A stretch of 11,472 nt of DNA from Isotricha intestinalis (GCA_023807065.1 JAJJLU010001030.1:1-11472); one strand, 5' to 3'; counted from the first letter of the stretch, positions 1 through 8,223 are shown. The notes: generated by a model not told the origin, from the letters alone. Program-made: numbers and translations.

Positions 1-36
1 ATCCCCAATCCCCAATCCCCAATCCCCAATCCCCAA
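1..36. repeat. Telomeric repeat tract, (CCCCAAT)n
   Basis: Five C4 blocks at 3-6, 10-13, 17-20, 24-27 and 31-34 are spaced exactly 7 nt apart, giving four perfect CCCCAAT units and a last partial one before unique sequence starts at 37. The C-rich strand reads inward from the end, as expected for a chromosome terminus; the G-strand would be (ATTGGGG)n. It resembles the Tetrahymena C4A2 repeat with one extra T per unit. Only about 5 units are present, so the true end was either trimmed or not fully assembled. The tract contains nearly the only C-runs in a region that is otherwise almost all A and T. Confidence 0.9.
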
Positions 37-467
37 GAAAATGGGAGTTAAATAATATGAATTTTATTTTTTATTATTTTTGTATTTTGTTTTAGTTTTT
101 ATTTAAAATCAAAAAACAAATATTTCATTTTTTTTATTTTATTTTTTAGTCTTATTTTATGAAAAAAATTGAGATTTAGAATGTAAAGGAAGCCTTTAAT
201 AATGTTTATATGAAGATTTATGAATTATAATAATTGTTGAAATAACAGAAAAAAATTGAAATTAAAGAATTATATCATACATATATATGTTTATATATTA
301 TAAGAAAAATTAATCTATTCTTTTAAGTATGTTAAATAATGATTTTCATTATTAAATGTTTGAGTTTATTATTTATTGAAGGGAGTTATTCCTCAAATAA
401 AAATTGAAGTTGAATTTCAATTAATTTTAATATTATTGTTAATAATTTAATTATTTTTTATCTTAAG
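37..467. other. Short subtelomeric non-coding region and 5' flank of the PUF gene
   Basis: These 430 bases separate the telomere from the first start codon. They are A/T-rich with long T runs (about 60-160) and stops in every frame. I see no gene, tandem repeat or RNA here. The promoter and 5' UTR of the PUF gene must lie within it; the A/T bias hides any TATA-like motif. So short a telomere-to-gene distance is typical of fragmented ciliate macronuclear chromosomes and unlike large repeat-filled subtelomeres. Confidence 0.6.
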
Positions 468-2189
468 ATGGGAAAGGCAAAAATTGAAAAAGGAGAATCA
501 ACTAATAATTCAAAAAATAAATTTGAAAAGAAAAATAAAGGAGGAATTAAATATGTTAAAAATAAAAAAATGATAGTAAATGATGGGACAAAACAATTAA
601 GAAATTTATATAATAAATTAATGTTAAAAGATAAAAAAGATAAAACAGATTTAATAAAAAAAATCCTATCTTTAATAGACGGAAAATTTGAAGAAATATG
701 TTATAAACATGATGGATGTAGAATATTACAAGGAAGTATAAAATATGGAAGTAAAGAACAAAAAAAATTAATTATATCAAAATTAATTCCAATGTTATAT
801 AATATAATAAATGGTAAATATTCAATTTATTTAGCATCTAAAATATTTAAATATGCAGATAATAATCAAAGAAAAGAAATTTTAGAAAAAGTAATTATCC
901 CGAATTTTAAGTATTTATTAAAATATTCTGGTGGAATTTCATTCACTAAAATTATTTTTTCATTTTCCACTTCATCATATATAGACAAATTAATAGATTA
1001 TTATATAAAAGATTATTTTAAAATTCCAATGGATAAAATAAAAAAATTATCATCTGAAAATGAAATTAATAATGAGAATGAAGACATTGAAATGAAAAAT
1101 GAAAATATTATAATAAATAATAGTGGAAATGAAATTGAAAATGAAGAAACAAGAAAAAATATAAAAGTTCATTTAGAAAAACAATTGGAATTAGGAGTAA
1201 GTAAAAATTTTATTTTTCATGGATTTTTAAATAAAATTTTTGATTTATTAGATGAAAAAACTCAAATTTATATTACTGAATTATTTGATGATGATTTTAC
1301 TCCTTTTTTAGATAATAATTATGGTTTTGAATTAGCTTGTAAATTATACAGTGTTTCTGAAGCAAAAACTAGAAAAAAAATAATTAAAACCATTAGAGAA
1401 AATTTAGATAATTATTTAAGTAATGATAATGGAACTTATTTTATTATTAAAATTATTCTTTTTACTGACGATACTGTTTTTATTAATAAAATTTTCTTAA
1501 AAGCTATTTTAGAAAAATTAAATGAATCTTTAATGAATAATAAAAATTGCTTAAAAATTATTTGGAATATCTTTTTCCCTTTTAATCACAAATGTAATAA
1601 TACTACTCAAAGAAATATTTTAGCTTATTCTAAACCTTTTGGAAATAAAAAGGATTTAGAAAAAAGGCAAAATGAATTAATTCAAAATATATTTGACAAA
1701 ATATATAAACTTATAATCTATGATGTAAAAGCTTTAATAAAAGATTATTTATTTTCTAATTTTTTAACAGATTTCATTCAATATTTATTAAATAAAAAAG
1801 AAATAGAAAAAATAGAAGAACTATTAAATACAATAATTTCCATAATTGAAAATGATTTTAAAGATAATAAGGACACATTAGATAATTGTATTTTAATTGA
1901 TAAAATTGGTCAAATTACAATTAAAAGAATTTTAAAAGAATTTTCTGAAGCTAAAGGTGAAGGAAAAAAATATGAAATTACATTTGCAGAGAAAATTTCT
2001 AATTTATTAAAAAGTGAGCTTGATAAATTTTTAAATTCAAAAGCTATTTTTATTATTGTTCAATTAATGGAAAATGAAAATACTAAAAAATTTATTATGG
2101 ATGATTTAAAAAAATTTAAAAGCTTAATAATGAAAAATAAAGATAATAAAAAATTAGCTGGAATGGTCCTTTTAGCAAAGTTAATATAA
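468..2189 (+). CDS. PUF6: PUF6/PUM3 (Penguin)-like Pumilio-repeat ribosome-biogenesis protein
   Basis: This is a 573-aa single-exon gene. A basic Lys-rich N-terminus (residues 1-60) leads into Pumilio-type helical repeats. The clearest, residues 72-100, contains the family-like string EICYKHDGCRILQ followed by KYGSKEQKK; the second (about 115-138) has NGKYSIYLASKIFKYADNNQRKE. A degenerate repeat lies near 293-335. Residues 380-445 (SKPFGNKKDLEKRQNEL) match the segment before and within the CPL domain that separates PUF6/PUM3 from classical Pumilio translational repressors. Family members are nucleolar or nuclear nucleic-acid binders acting in 60S subunit maturation and are about 650 aa long, so this one is slightly short. 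An acidic, Asn/Glu-rich insert at 196-228 interrupts the repeats. The ATG follows a stop-dense leader and the basic N-terminus fits the family. It ends in TAA. It is convergent with the RRM gene, 165 bp away. Confidence 0.85.
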   Translation: MGKAKIEKGESTNNSKNKFEKKNKGGIKYVKNKKMIVNDGTKQLRNLYNKLMLKDKKDKTDLIKKILSLIDGKFEEICYKHDGCRILQGSIKYGSKEQKKLIISKLIPMLYNIINGKYSIYLASKIFKYADNNQRKEILEKVIIPNFKYLLKYSGGISFTKIIFSFSTSSYIDKLIDYYIKDYFKIPMDKIKKLSSENEINNENEDIEMKNENIIINNSGNEIENEETRKNIKVHLEKQLELGVSKNFIFHGFLNKIFDLLDEKTQIYITELFDDDFTPFLDNNYGFELACKLYSVSEAKTRKKIIKTIRENLDNYLSNDNGTYFIIKIILFTDDTVFINKIFLKAILEKLNESLMNNKNCLKIIWNIFFPFNHKCNNTTQRNILAYSKPFGNKKDLEKRQNELIQNIFDKIYKLIIYDVKALIKDYLFSNFLTDFIQYLLNKKEIEKIEELLNTIISIIENDFKDNKDTLDNCILIDKIGQITIKRILKEFSEAKGEGKKYEITFAEKISNLLKSELDKFLNSKAIFIIVQLMENENTKKFIMDDLKKFKSLIMKNKDNKKLAGMVLLAKLI

Positions 2190-2354
2190 AAATGAATTAA
2201 ATAATAATATTATAAATTTAAAATAAATAAAATAAAAATAAATAAAATAATAAAAAATTTAAATTCCCCAAAAAATAGATTTATTAAACCGGAAAAAAAG
2301 AATTTTTTTAAGTTGAACTCAAAAAAAAATTACTTTTTAAAAAATTAAAATTAC
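2190..2354. other. Convergent intergenic spacer with AAAT/AATAAA simple repeats
   Basis: This 165-bp spacer lies between the 3' ends of the PUF gene (+) and the RRM gene (-). Bases 2216-2258 are a run of AAAT/AAAAT-type units containing several AATAAA hexamers on the plus strand, a plausible 3'-end processing signal for the PUF transcript, though such hexamers arise by chance at this composition. Nothing coding is visible. Confidence 0.4.
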
Positions 2355-3331
2355 TTAAGAATAAGGATTACTTTCATATTTATTAAAATTGAGACAATTT
2401 CCATTTTCAAACGTATTTCTAGATAAAACATTATTGAAAGAGAACAAATTATTTTTTTCTAGTAAATTAATGTTACAATAATAATTACATAGTTTAGATT
2501 CACATTTAATATTAGAATTTTTAACCATATTATAAATACTATTAAAAGCATTTGAAACTTCAAATTGAAATTCTTTATCTTCAAAATCATCAGAATAAAA
2601 TTTTTTCAAATTAGGTTTTTTAACTAAATTTTCTTCAATAAAAGAATTTTTAGAAGAAAAAGAAGAAGAAGTAAATTCAGTTGAAGATTGTTTAGTTAAA
2701 CATAAAGAATTAATACTATCTCTATTATTAAATATTTTATTTTCATTATTAAAATCTTCATCTAATTCATCATATCTATTTTTACCTGAATTAAAAACTA
2801 ATTTTTGTTTACCTAAAAAAACTGGATTTTTATTATTTAAAGCTCTATTAAATTCTTTATAATTCGTAAATTCTACAAAGCCAAAACCTTTTGAACGATT
2901 TGTAACTGGATCTAATATTATTTTAACACTAATTATAGATTTATATAAATCTAAAAAATATTTTTTAAGTTCGTCGTTTGAAATTGTTTTATCAATATTA
3001 CCAACAAATAACTAAAAGAAAATTATAAATTAAATTAATTTTTTACTGTAAATTTCACTGGTTTAAACATATTTAATCTATTTTTATTTCTTACCCAATT
3101 TAATTTTATTTCAATATTTCTATGAATTTTTCCATTATTATTTTCAATTACTGATTGAGCAATTTCGTTTGAATCAAATTTTAAAAATGCACATCCTCTT
3201 TTTGTTCCTTTTGCTTTTATTGATATTTTTTTGGGAAAAATATTATTTTCTGCTAAAAATTGCTTTAAAAAATTTGCATCCATCCATGATTCTATGTTCC
3301 CTAACCACAATGTTTTATTTGATGTGTTCAT
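2355..3331 (-). CDS. Two-RRM RNA-binding protein, Nam8/RBP45/SECp43-like (two exons)
   Basis: The gene is join(3331..3047, 3011..2355) on the minus strand, giving 313 aa. Exon 1 (95 codons) holds RRM1, with RNP2 LWLGNI (residues 8-13), the hallmark context LGNIESWMDANFLKQF, and RNP1 RGCAFLKF (45-52). Removing a 35-nt intron joins, in phase 0, to RRM2, with RNP2 LFVGNI (96-101) and RNP1 KGFGFVEF (136-143). I translated exon 2 codon by codon to the TAA and found no stop. The W-M/L-G-N/D-L-E...MDE.F opening of RRM1 is typical of the Nam8 / plant RBP45 / TRNAU1AP (SECp43) group, which acts in U1-snRNP-linked splicing, mRNA binding or selenocysteine tRNA biology; I cannot tell which. The C-terminal 160 residues are Ser/Asn-rich and look disordered. 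A third RRM, common in Nam8, is absent. The gene is divergent from the MORN gene. Confidence 0.88.
3012..3046 (-). other. 35-nt spliceosomal intron in the RRM gene
   Basis: On the minus strand this reads GTAAAAAATTAA...TTCTTTTAG, with a canonical GT donor, a T-rich tract and an AG acceptor. It contains an in-frame stop; without splicing, RRM1 would end three residues later. Splicing joins KFT to LFVGN in phase 0 and restores a complete second RRM, which is strong internal evidence. It is the only intron I could establish in the window. Very short A/T-rich introns are characteristic of ciliates. Confidence 0.85.
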
Positions 3332-3466
3332 TTTAATATTTTTATTTTTATAAATTTTTATTTTTTAATAATAATTTATAATATTATTTTTTTAAATATT
3401 ATTGTATTTTAGCTTTTAATTTTTAATTTTTTTCAATAATATAAAATTAAATAATTAAATAATATA
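3332..3466. promoter_or_regulatory. Bidirectional promoter interval, almost pure A/T
   Basis: This 135-bp gap lies between the start codons of two divergent genes (RRM on minus, MORN/IQ on plus), so both promoters and 5' UTRs must fit in it. It has only a handful of G or C bases. No discrete motif stands out. Assignment rests on position alone. Confidence 0.45.
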
Positions 3467-4789
3467 ATGGGTTCTCAAATTGCAAATTGTAAATGTAGTT
3501 GTGAAAAAGATACTCAAGTAAATTTAGATAATAATAAGAATAATATAGATAATATTATAACAGAAAACAATATATCAAATCAAATACATTTATCAACTCC
3601 AATAAACCAAAAAAATTTAAAAGAATTTGTAAGTACAAAAGCACAAAATCAAAATGATAATTCATTTCATAAATCTAAAATTTTATTCAATTCAAATTCA
3701 AATTCAAATTTCTATTTAAATTCTACAAATTCAAAAAAACAAGATAAATCAATAAATGAAACAGATAAAATAATACAAATCCAAAGTATATATCGCGGTT
3801 ATTTATATCGAAAAAAATATTATACTTATATTAAACAAAATCAAATTCAAGAAACAAATCAATTATTAAAAGATTTAATAGAACAATATACTAAATTTAA
3901 TTTAAAAAGAGCAGAAAGTTTACTTGGAACAAAATTTGATAAAAATGGTTATAAAGATTATTATAAAGATCCAAATGAAATAAATAGATTATTTAATTAT
4001 AATTATGGTAAAATTTATTATTCAAAAATATTAAATTTAACAGGAATAATTCCTTCTTTTTATACAGGTGAAGTAAATATAAATTATGAAAGACATGGAT
4101 ATGGAATTTTACTTAGAAATGATGGAACAAAATTTGAAGGTCATTGGAAAAAAAATATATTTTCAGGATGGGGAAGATTAATAGATTATGATGGAACATT
4201 AATAGAAAGTAATTTTATAAATGGAAAAGCAAATGGAAAAGGAATAAAAAAAACATTAAATAATTGTGTATATATAGGAGATTTTATAGATAATTTAAAA
4301 GATGGAAATGGTAAAGAAGAAACAAATGATCATATATATGAAGGTGAATTTAAAAAAGATAAAAAGAATGGGAATGGTAAATTAATATATAAAATATTGA
4401 AAGATACATATGAAGGAGAATTTAAAGATAATTGTATAACTGGAGTAGGATTTTATACTTGGAAAAATAAAGATACATATAAAGGAACTTTTGTAAATGG
4501 AAAAATGCATGGTAAAGGTTTTTATAAATGGCCTGATGGAGGAGAATATTATGGAGATTATGTTAATAATATTAAAGAAGGAAATGGGAAATTTAAATGG
4601 GCTAATGGTAGAATTTATGAAGGACAATTTAAAAGAGGAAAACCTCATGGTTTGGGAAAATTAAAAATCGGAAATATGGAATTTAAAGTTGAGTTTAAAG
4701 ATGGAAAATTAAATACTAATATTAGAGAGTTAATTAAATTGGGAAAGGAAATTAAAGGAAAGAATAATGAAGATTTTGATTTGAATTAA
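3467..4789 (+). CDS. MORN-repeat protein with IQ motif and an acylatable N-terminus
   Basis: A 440-aa single-exon protein. The N-terminus MGSQIANCKCSC has Gly2, a small residue at position 6 and Cys at 8, 10 and 12, a pattern suited to N-myristoylation plus palmitoylation and hence membrane attachment. Residues 13-100 are Asn/Ser-rich and probably disordered. An ideal IQ motif, IQSIYRGYLYR (105-115), predicts calmodulin or centrin binding. From about 199 to 412 come nine MORN units of about 23 residues plus a partial tenth, e.g. YEGEFKDNCITGVGF, YKGTFVNGKMHGKGF and YEGQFKRGKPHGLGK. MORN arrays form extended beta-hairpin rods, often at membranes, basal bodies, cilia or the cortex. There is no kinase, lipase or PIP-kinase domain, so it is probably a scaffold. 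The start is fixed by the Gly2 signature. The stop is TAA. The localisation is inference. Confidence 0.85.
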   Translation: MGSQIANCKCSCEKDTQVNLDNNKNNIDNIITENNISNQIHLSTPINQKNLKEFVSTKAQNQNDNSFHKSKILFNSNSNSNFYLNSTNSKKQDKSINETDKIIQIQSIYRGYLYRKKYYTYIKQNQIQETNQLLKDLIEQYTKFNLKRAESLLGTKFDKNGYKDYYKDPNEINRLFNYNYGKIYYSKILNLTGIIPSFYTGEVNINYERHGYGILLRNDGTKFEGHWKKNIFSGWGRLIDYDGTLIESNFINGKANGKGIKKTLNNCVYIGDFIDNLKDGNGKEETNDHIYEGEFKKDKKNGNGKLIYKILKDTYEGEFKDNCITGVGFYTWKNKDTYKGTFVNGKMHGKGFYKWPDGGEYYGDYVNNIKEGNGKFKWANGRIYEGQFKRGKPHGLGKLKIGNMEFKVEFKDGKLNTNIRELIKLGKEIKGKNNEDFDLN

Positions 4790-4936
4790 AGTTTTTTATT
4801 TTTTTTATTTATGTTTTTTTAATTTTATTAGTGTATGAGTCTTTTTTAAAAGATATAAATTAAATTTAAAATATGAAAGATTATATTATTTAAAGCAAAA
4901 TGTGTGTATTATTAAGATCTTTTCACCAAAAAAAAG
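4790..4936. other. Convergent spacer between MORN gene and kinase remnant
   Basis: 147 bp, T-rich just after the MORN stop codon. It must hold the MORN transcript's 3' end. It contains no recognisable continuation of the kinase C-lobe (helices G to I) in any minus-strand frame I read. Confidence 0.4.
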
Positions 4937-5440
4937 TTAATTTTTCAATTTATTATATTTTCCACCTTTATAAGGATATTCTTTAAAATATAAATAATAT
5001 ATTATAATTCCTAAAGACCATATATCACTTTTTGAAGTTATTATTTCTTTTTTTAAAACTTCAGGAGCCATTGTAACTGGAGAACCATTTGAATTTAATG
5101 TATTATTTTCATCTAATAATTTACTTATTCCAAAATCAGATATTTTAAAACATATTTTATCTATTCTTAATTTATTAAATGATAATAATATATTTGAAGG
5201 TTTAAGATCTCTATGTATTATATTATTATTATTCATTTCTTTTAATCCTTTATTTAAATCTAATAATAATTCTTTTATTTCTTCAATTGATAAACAATTA
5301 TTTCTTTTATTCATATTAATTAATTAAATTTTCAGTTTATTAAATATAAATTTAAAATTTTTATTTATCCAATCTTATATAGTTCGATTGAAGAAATGGA
5401 ATTTTATATAAGTACTTTCCTCAAATTTTTTATAATATAT
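4937..5440 (-). pseudogene. Protein kinase remnant: catalytic core without intact N-lobe or C-terminus
   Basis: The uninterrupted part, from the ATG at 5314, encodes 125 aa with the catalytic loop IIHRDLKPSNILL (Asp36, Lys38, Asn41), DFG (60-62, in ISDFGISKLL), the activation-segment end MAPEVL (APE 83-85) and helix F (SDIWSLGIIIYYL, Asp97). It stops at TAA shortly after EYPYKGG, before helices G-I. Nothing before the HRD region contains the Gly-loop, the VAIK Lys or an intact hinge, so this ORF cannot be a complete kinase. In the same frame upstream, across TAA codons at 5377-5375 and 5326-5324, lies YYKKFEESTYI (5437-5405), which fits kinase strands 4-5 (YY..FEE..YI). A third TAA at 5443-5441 precedes it. 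This suggests a once longer kinase gene now broken. The alternative is a real gene with in-frame UAA read as sense. Subfamily (NEK-, ULK- or CAMK-like) cannot be told. Confidence 0.7.
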
Positions 5441-6654
5441 TTAATAATAATTTAATTTAGATTTAAATTGTTGGAAGTTTTGAACCTTTTTATTTTTTAT
5501 GCATTCTTCAATTTCTTTCTATGAATTATTATTCTAATATAATTTCTTTTAATTATCTTAATGGTATTATATTTTCAGCTCTTTATTTCAAAGACAAAAA
5601 TTTATATTTATTCATTTTATTTTTAGGATTTTTTTAGTTGAATAATTCTGGCAATTTTGAAAAAAGATATAATATTGAAAAATCCTATTTCAATAAATAA
5701 AATAAACCAATAACAATATTTCTTTTTAAAAAAGAATTTTTTGAATTATTATTATTGGATTCAATATTTAAAAAAAAAATATTTTAATTTTATTGGTTAT
5801 CGACTTTTTGAAAAAAACATAATTATTTTAATTAATATATTAAGAATCAAAAATTTATATTAAAAACTTTTATTTATATATATAAAGATGAAAAAACATA
5901 AATATCAAAGAAGAAGAAGAAATTTGAGCTTGATGGGTATAAAAATAGAAAGAGAGACAAGAATAAGTTATAATTACAAGAAATAATATAAAAAAGAATA
6001 TGTTATTTAATGAAGAAAAAGAATGTATAAAATATTAAAAAATGAGAAAAATTTTTGTAGGTAATTCAAATAAAGATAATGATTAATTAAATGAAATCAA
6101 GAAAAAAATTAAATGAATTTTAAGAAAATTTAAAGAAGAAAAAGATAATGAAATTCTTATTTATATATGAAGATATTTCAAAAGAGCTTTTTATTTGAAA
6201 TAATTTAACATTCAATATTAATTCTGTTGAAAGATATGAATATAGGAAAATAAAATTAAAAAATAAAAGAAAAGAAAAAAGAAGAAATAACAATTAAAAT
6301 AGATTTGAAAAATGAAATAGAAACCAAAAAATATGTTTTAATTTTTTAGAAAAAGAAAAAAATAAATTTTTTAAAATTAAAGGATAAGTAAAAAATTAAA
6401 TATAATAAAAACAAAATAATTTTTAATATAAATATATTTTAAGATAACAATTGAATATAAGTTAAATATAAATTTAATCTTGAATTAATATATTAATCTA
6501 AATCAAATTAGTTTCTCGGTAAAAAAATTTAAAGATTTAAAGAATCATTTAAATATTTTTTATATTTCTGAGTTCTTTTTATTTTCAATATTTTAAAAGA
6601 AACAAAATAATTTAAATATATGAATAATTAAAATAATAAAGAAAAATGAATATT
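5441..6654. other. 1.2 kb without an intact gene; possible decayed coding sequence
   Basis: Two parts can be told apart. At 5441-5590 on the minus strand the kinase frame continues TGA-free to 5590, including KEIEECIKNKK (5518-5486), which could be a worn helix C, but TAA/TAG codons are dense. At about 5885-6420 the plus strand is strongly purine-rich (many AAG, GAA and AGA triplets), like a degraded Lys/Glu-rich gene. A short reading at about 5923-5961 gives KFELDGYKNRKR, faintly like a MORN unit, but stops and frame changes follow at once. No start-to-stop gene over 40 codons, RNA gene or repeat array is evident. The promoter of any kinase ancestor would have lain here. Confidence 0.4.
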
Positions 6655-8223
6655 TTACTTTCTTAAAATAACATCAGTATATTCATATCCTAAATTATTA
6701 ATTCCTTCATCCATATCAAATAAAATATCAGGACTATTAATGCTTTCAATAACTTTTTTAGTTTCTTTATCAATATTATTAATTCTATTAATTCTATTTA
6801 ATCTATTAATATTTGCCATTTCTTCTTCAACATGATTAGCCATTTCTGGAATATTAGTTTTAGAAATTTGTTTTTGAAAATCATTTAAAAAGCCATGTAA
6901 ATTACTTCCTTTATTTATATCTGGTTCTTTTATAATTTTATCTGTATATAATTTAATATAATTCTTTACATCTTTTTCTTCTTGTTTAAAATTATTTTTT
7001 ATTATATTATTATAGACTCTTGTTAATTTATTTTGTTTTTCTCTTTCAAATTTTTCTCTTCTTTCTTTTTGAGTTAATGTTGTTTTTTTACTTCTTTCAA
7101 AATTTGGTTTTTCTACTTCAAGAAAATAAATTTTCCTATTTTTTTCTTCTTCTATTTTTTTCTCTTCTTCTTCTTTTTTTATTTTTTCTTCTTCATTTTC
7201 TTCTTTATTATTTTTATCTAATATTAAAATATGTTTTTTATTTTCTTTTTTCCCTGAATCAGAAATATTACTTTTTTTTTCACTGATATTATCATTATTA
7301 TTATTTTCACTTTCATTTTCATTTTTTCTATATTTTGCACTTCTTAACATTCCTTTTGAAGAAAGAAATATATCTTCAATAACTTTATATTGTTTTTTAT
7401 TTTTATATTCATCATCAATTAATTTTAAACTTTCTTCAGTTTCTAAAATTTCATTTCTTAAATCTTGATTAATTTTCTTTATTTCTCTTAAACTCATATT
7501 TTTTATTTTAATTTCTTCCATAATTTTTTTTTTTACATTTTCCTTTTCTTTATTATAATCATCACTATACAAAGAAGAATCTTTTCTTTGCTTAGCAAAA
7601 GTTACACTTTTATTTACACCATAATTGTTTCTTTCTAAATCTTCTTCTTCTTCTTCTTTTTTGGATTTACCTTTTTTTTCTCTTAATAAACTATGAAATT
7701 GTTCCATATATTTAGTATCTCTTTTTATTTCTATAGGTTCTTCAGTTTTACAAACTATATTAAATTTAGTTTGTTCTTCAAGTAAAAGAGAAGGATCAAA
7801 AACATTTTCATTTTTTGAATAAGTTATATTTCTATCATTATAACCTCTTATTTTATATATATAATGTATTTGCTTAAAATAATTATTTTTTTGAGTATTT
7901 TCATTTTTACTTTCTACTAATTTATATTGTCTAGAAAATTTATCTGTTTGCTTTTTTAAAGAAGTAAAATATTCTTTTCCTGATTGAAGTTTATGATTAA
8001 AGTTTACTATTGTGTTTAATAAATAATTTTTGTTTTTGTATTCTTTTTTTGCTTTTATTGAATTATTTGGAATGTATACTTCTTTATCAAATTTATAATA
8101 TTTTAATGCTTTTTTAAAGGAATTTTTATTTTCTTCACCTAAGAAATTTATTGTATTTGATATTTTTTCATGATATGGAACTTCTTCATATGATTTCATA
8201 AAATTTCTTGATATGGTTTTCAT
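6655..8223 (-). CDS. Hypothetical 522-aa Lys/Glu-rich coiled-coil protein
   Basis: A 522-aa single-exon gene that I do not recognise. Residues 1-175 are the least repetitive part (NTINFLGEENKNSFKKALKY, then an aromatic-rich HYIYKIRGYNDRN at 120-132) and may be a folded domain. Residues 175-200 are Lys/Glu-rich; 222-275 (KENVKKKIMEEIKIKNMSLR...) and 335-415 (EEEEKKIEEEKNRK, TLTQKERREKFEREKQ) have strong coiled-coil or single-helix character, separated by an Asn/Ser/Glu-rich stretch (300-325). A small internal repeat NINRLNRINRINNID lies at 471-485. There is no signal peptide or membrane segment. Similar proteins in ciliates are often cytoskeletal, basal-body or ciliary, but nothing here proves that. 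The start is the first ATG after a stop-rich leader, and Met9 is an alternative. It ends in TAA. The frame is intact over 1.57 kb, although the sequence on both sides is decayed. Confidence 0.8.
   Translation of the reverse strand: MKTISRNFMKSYEEVPYHEKISNTINFLGEENKNSFKKALKYYKFDKEVYIPNNSIKAKKEYKNKNYLLNTIVNFNHKLQSGKEYFTSLKKQTDKFSRQYKLVESKNENTQKNNYFKQIHYIYKIRGYNDRNITYSKNENVFDPSLLLEEQTKFNIVCKTEEPIEIKRDTKYMEQFHSLLREKKGKSKKEEEEEDLERNNYGVNKSVTFAKQRKDSSLYSDDYNKEKENVKKKIMEEIKIKNMSLREIKKINQDLRNEILETEESLKLIDDEYKNKKQYKVIEDIFLSSKGMLRSAKYRKNENESENNNNDNISEKKSNISDSGKKENKKHILILDKNNKEENEEEKIKKEEEEKKIEEEKNRKIYFLEVEKPNFERSKKTTLTQKERREKFEREKQNKLTRVYNNIIKNNFKQEEKDVKNYIKLYTDKIIKEPDINKGSNLHGFLNDFQKQISKTNIPEMANHVEEEMANINRLNRINRINNIDKETKKVIESINSPDILFDMDEGINNLGYEYTDVILRK

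Noticed and set aside
2355..2609. Separate 84-aa gene
   Set aside because: It is the 3' part of exon 2 of the RRM gene. The frame continues upstream without a stop to the splice acceptor at 3012.
3681..3710. TTCAAA hexanucleotide repeat as a possible microsatellite or short array
   Set aside because: It is a few units encoding the SNSNSN stretch of the MORN/IQ protein, ordinary low-complexity coding sequence.
4382..4648. Minus-strand open frame opposite the MORN repeats
   Set aside because: It is an antisense shadow of the repetitive MORN coding sequence. Its Phe/Ser/Ile-rich translation has no family signature.
4937..5314. A functional mini-kinase of 125 aa
   Set aside because: It lacks the Gly-loop, the ATP-anchoring Lys and helices G-I, and kinase-like sequence continues upstream of the putative start, so a broken or misannotated gene is more likely.
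5381..5389. AGTTCGATT, resembling a tRNA T-loop
   Set aside because: No matching acceptor, D or anticodon stems could be found around it, and it lies inside the kinase remnant's frame.
7020..7286. Plus-strand open frame rich in Phe/Leu, looking like membrane segments
   Set aside because: It is the antisense of the Lys/Glu-rich coiled-coil region of the 522-aa gene, where AAA/GAA read backwards as TTT/TTC.
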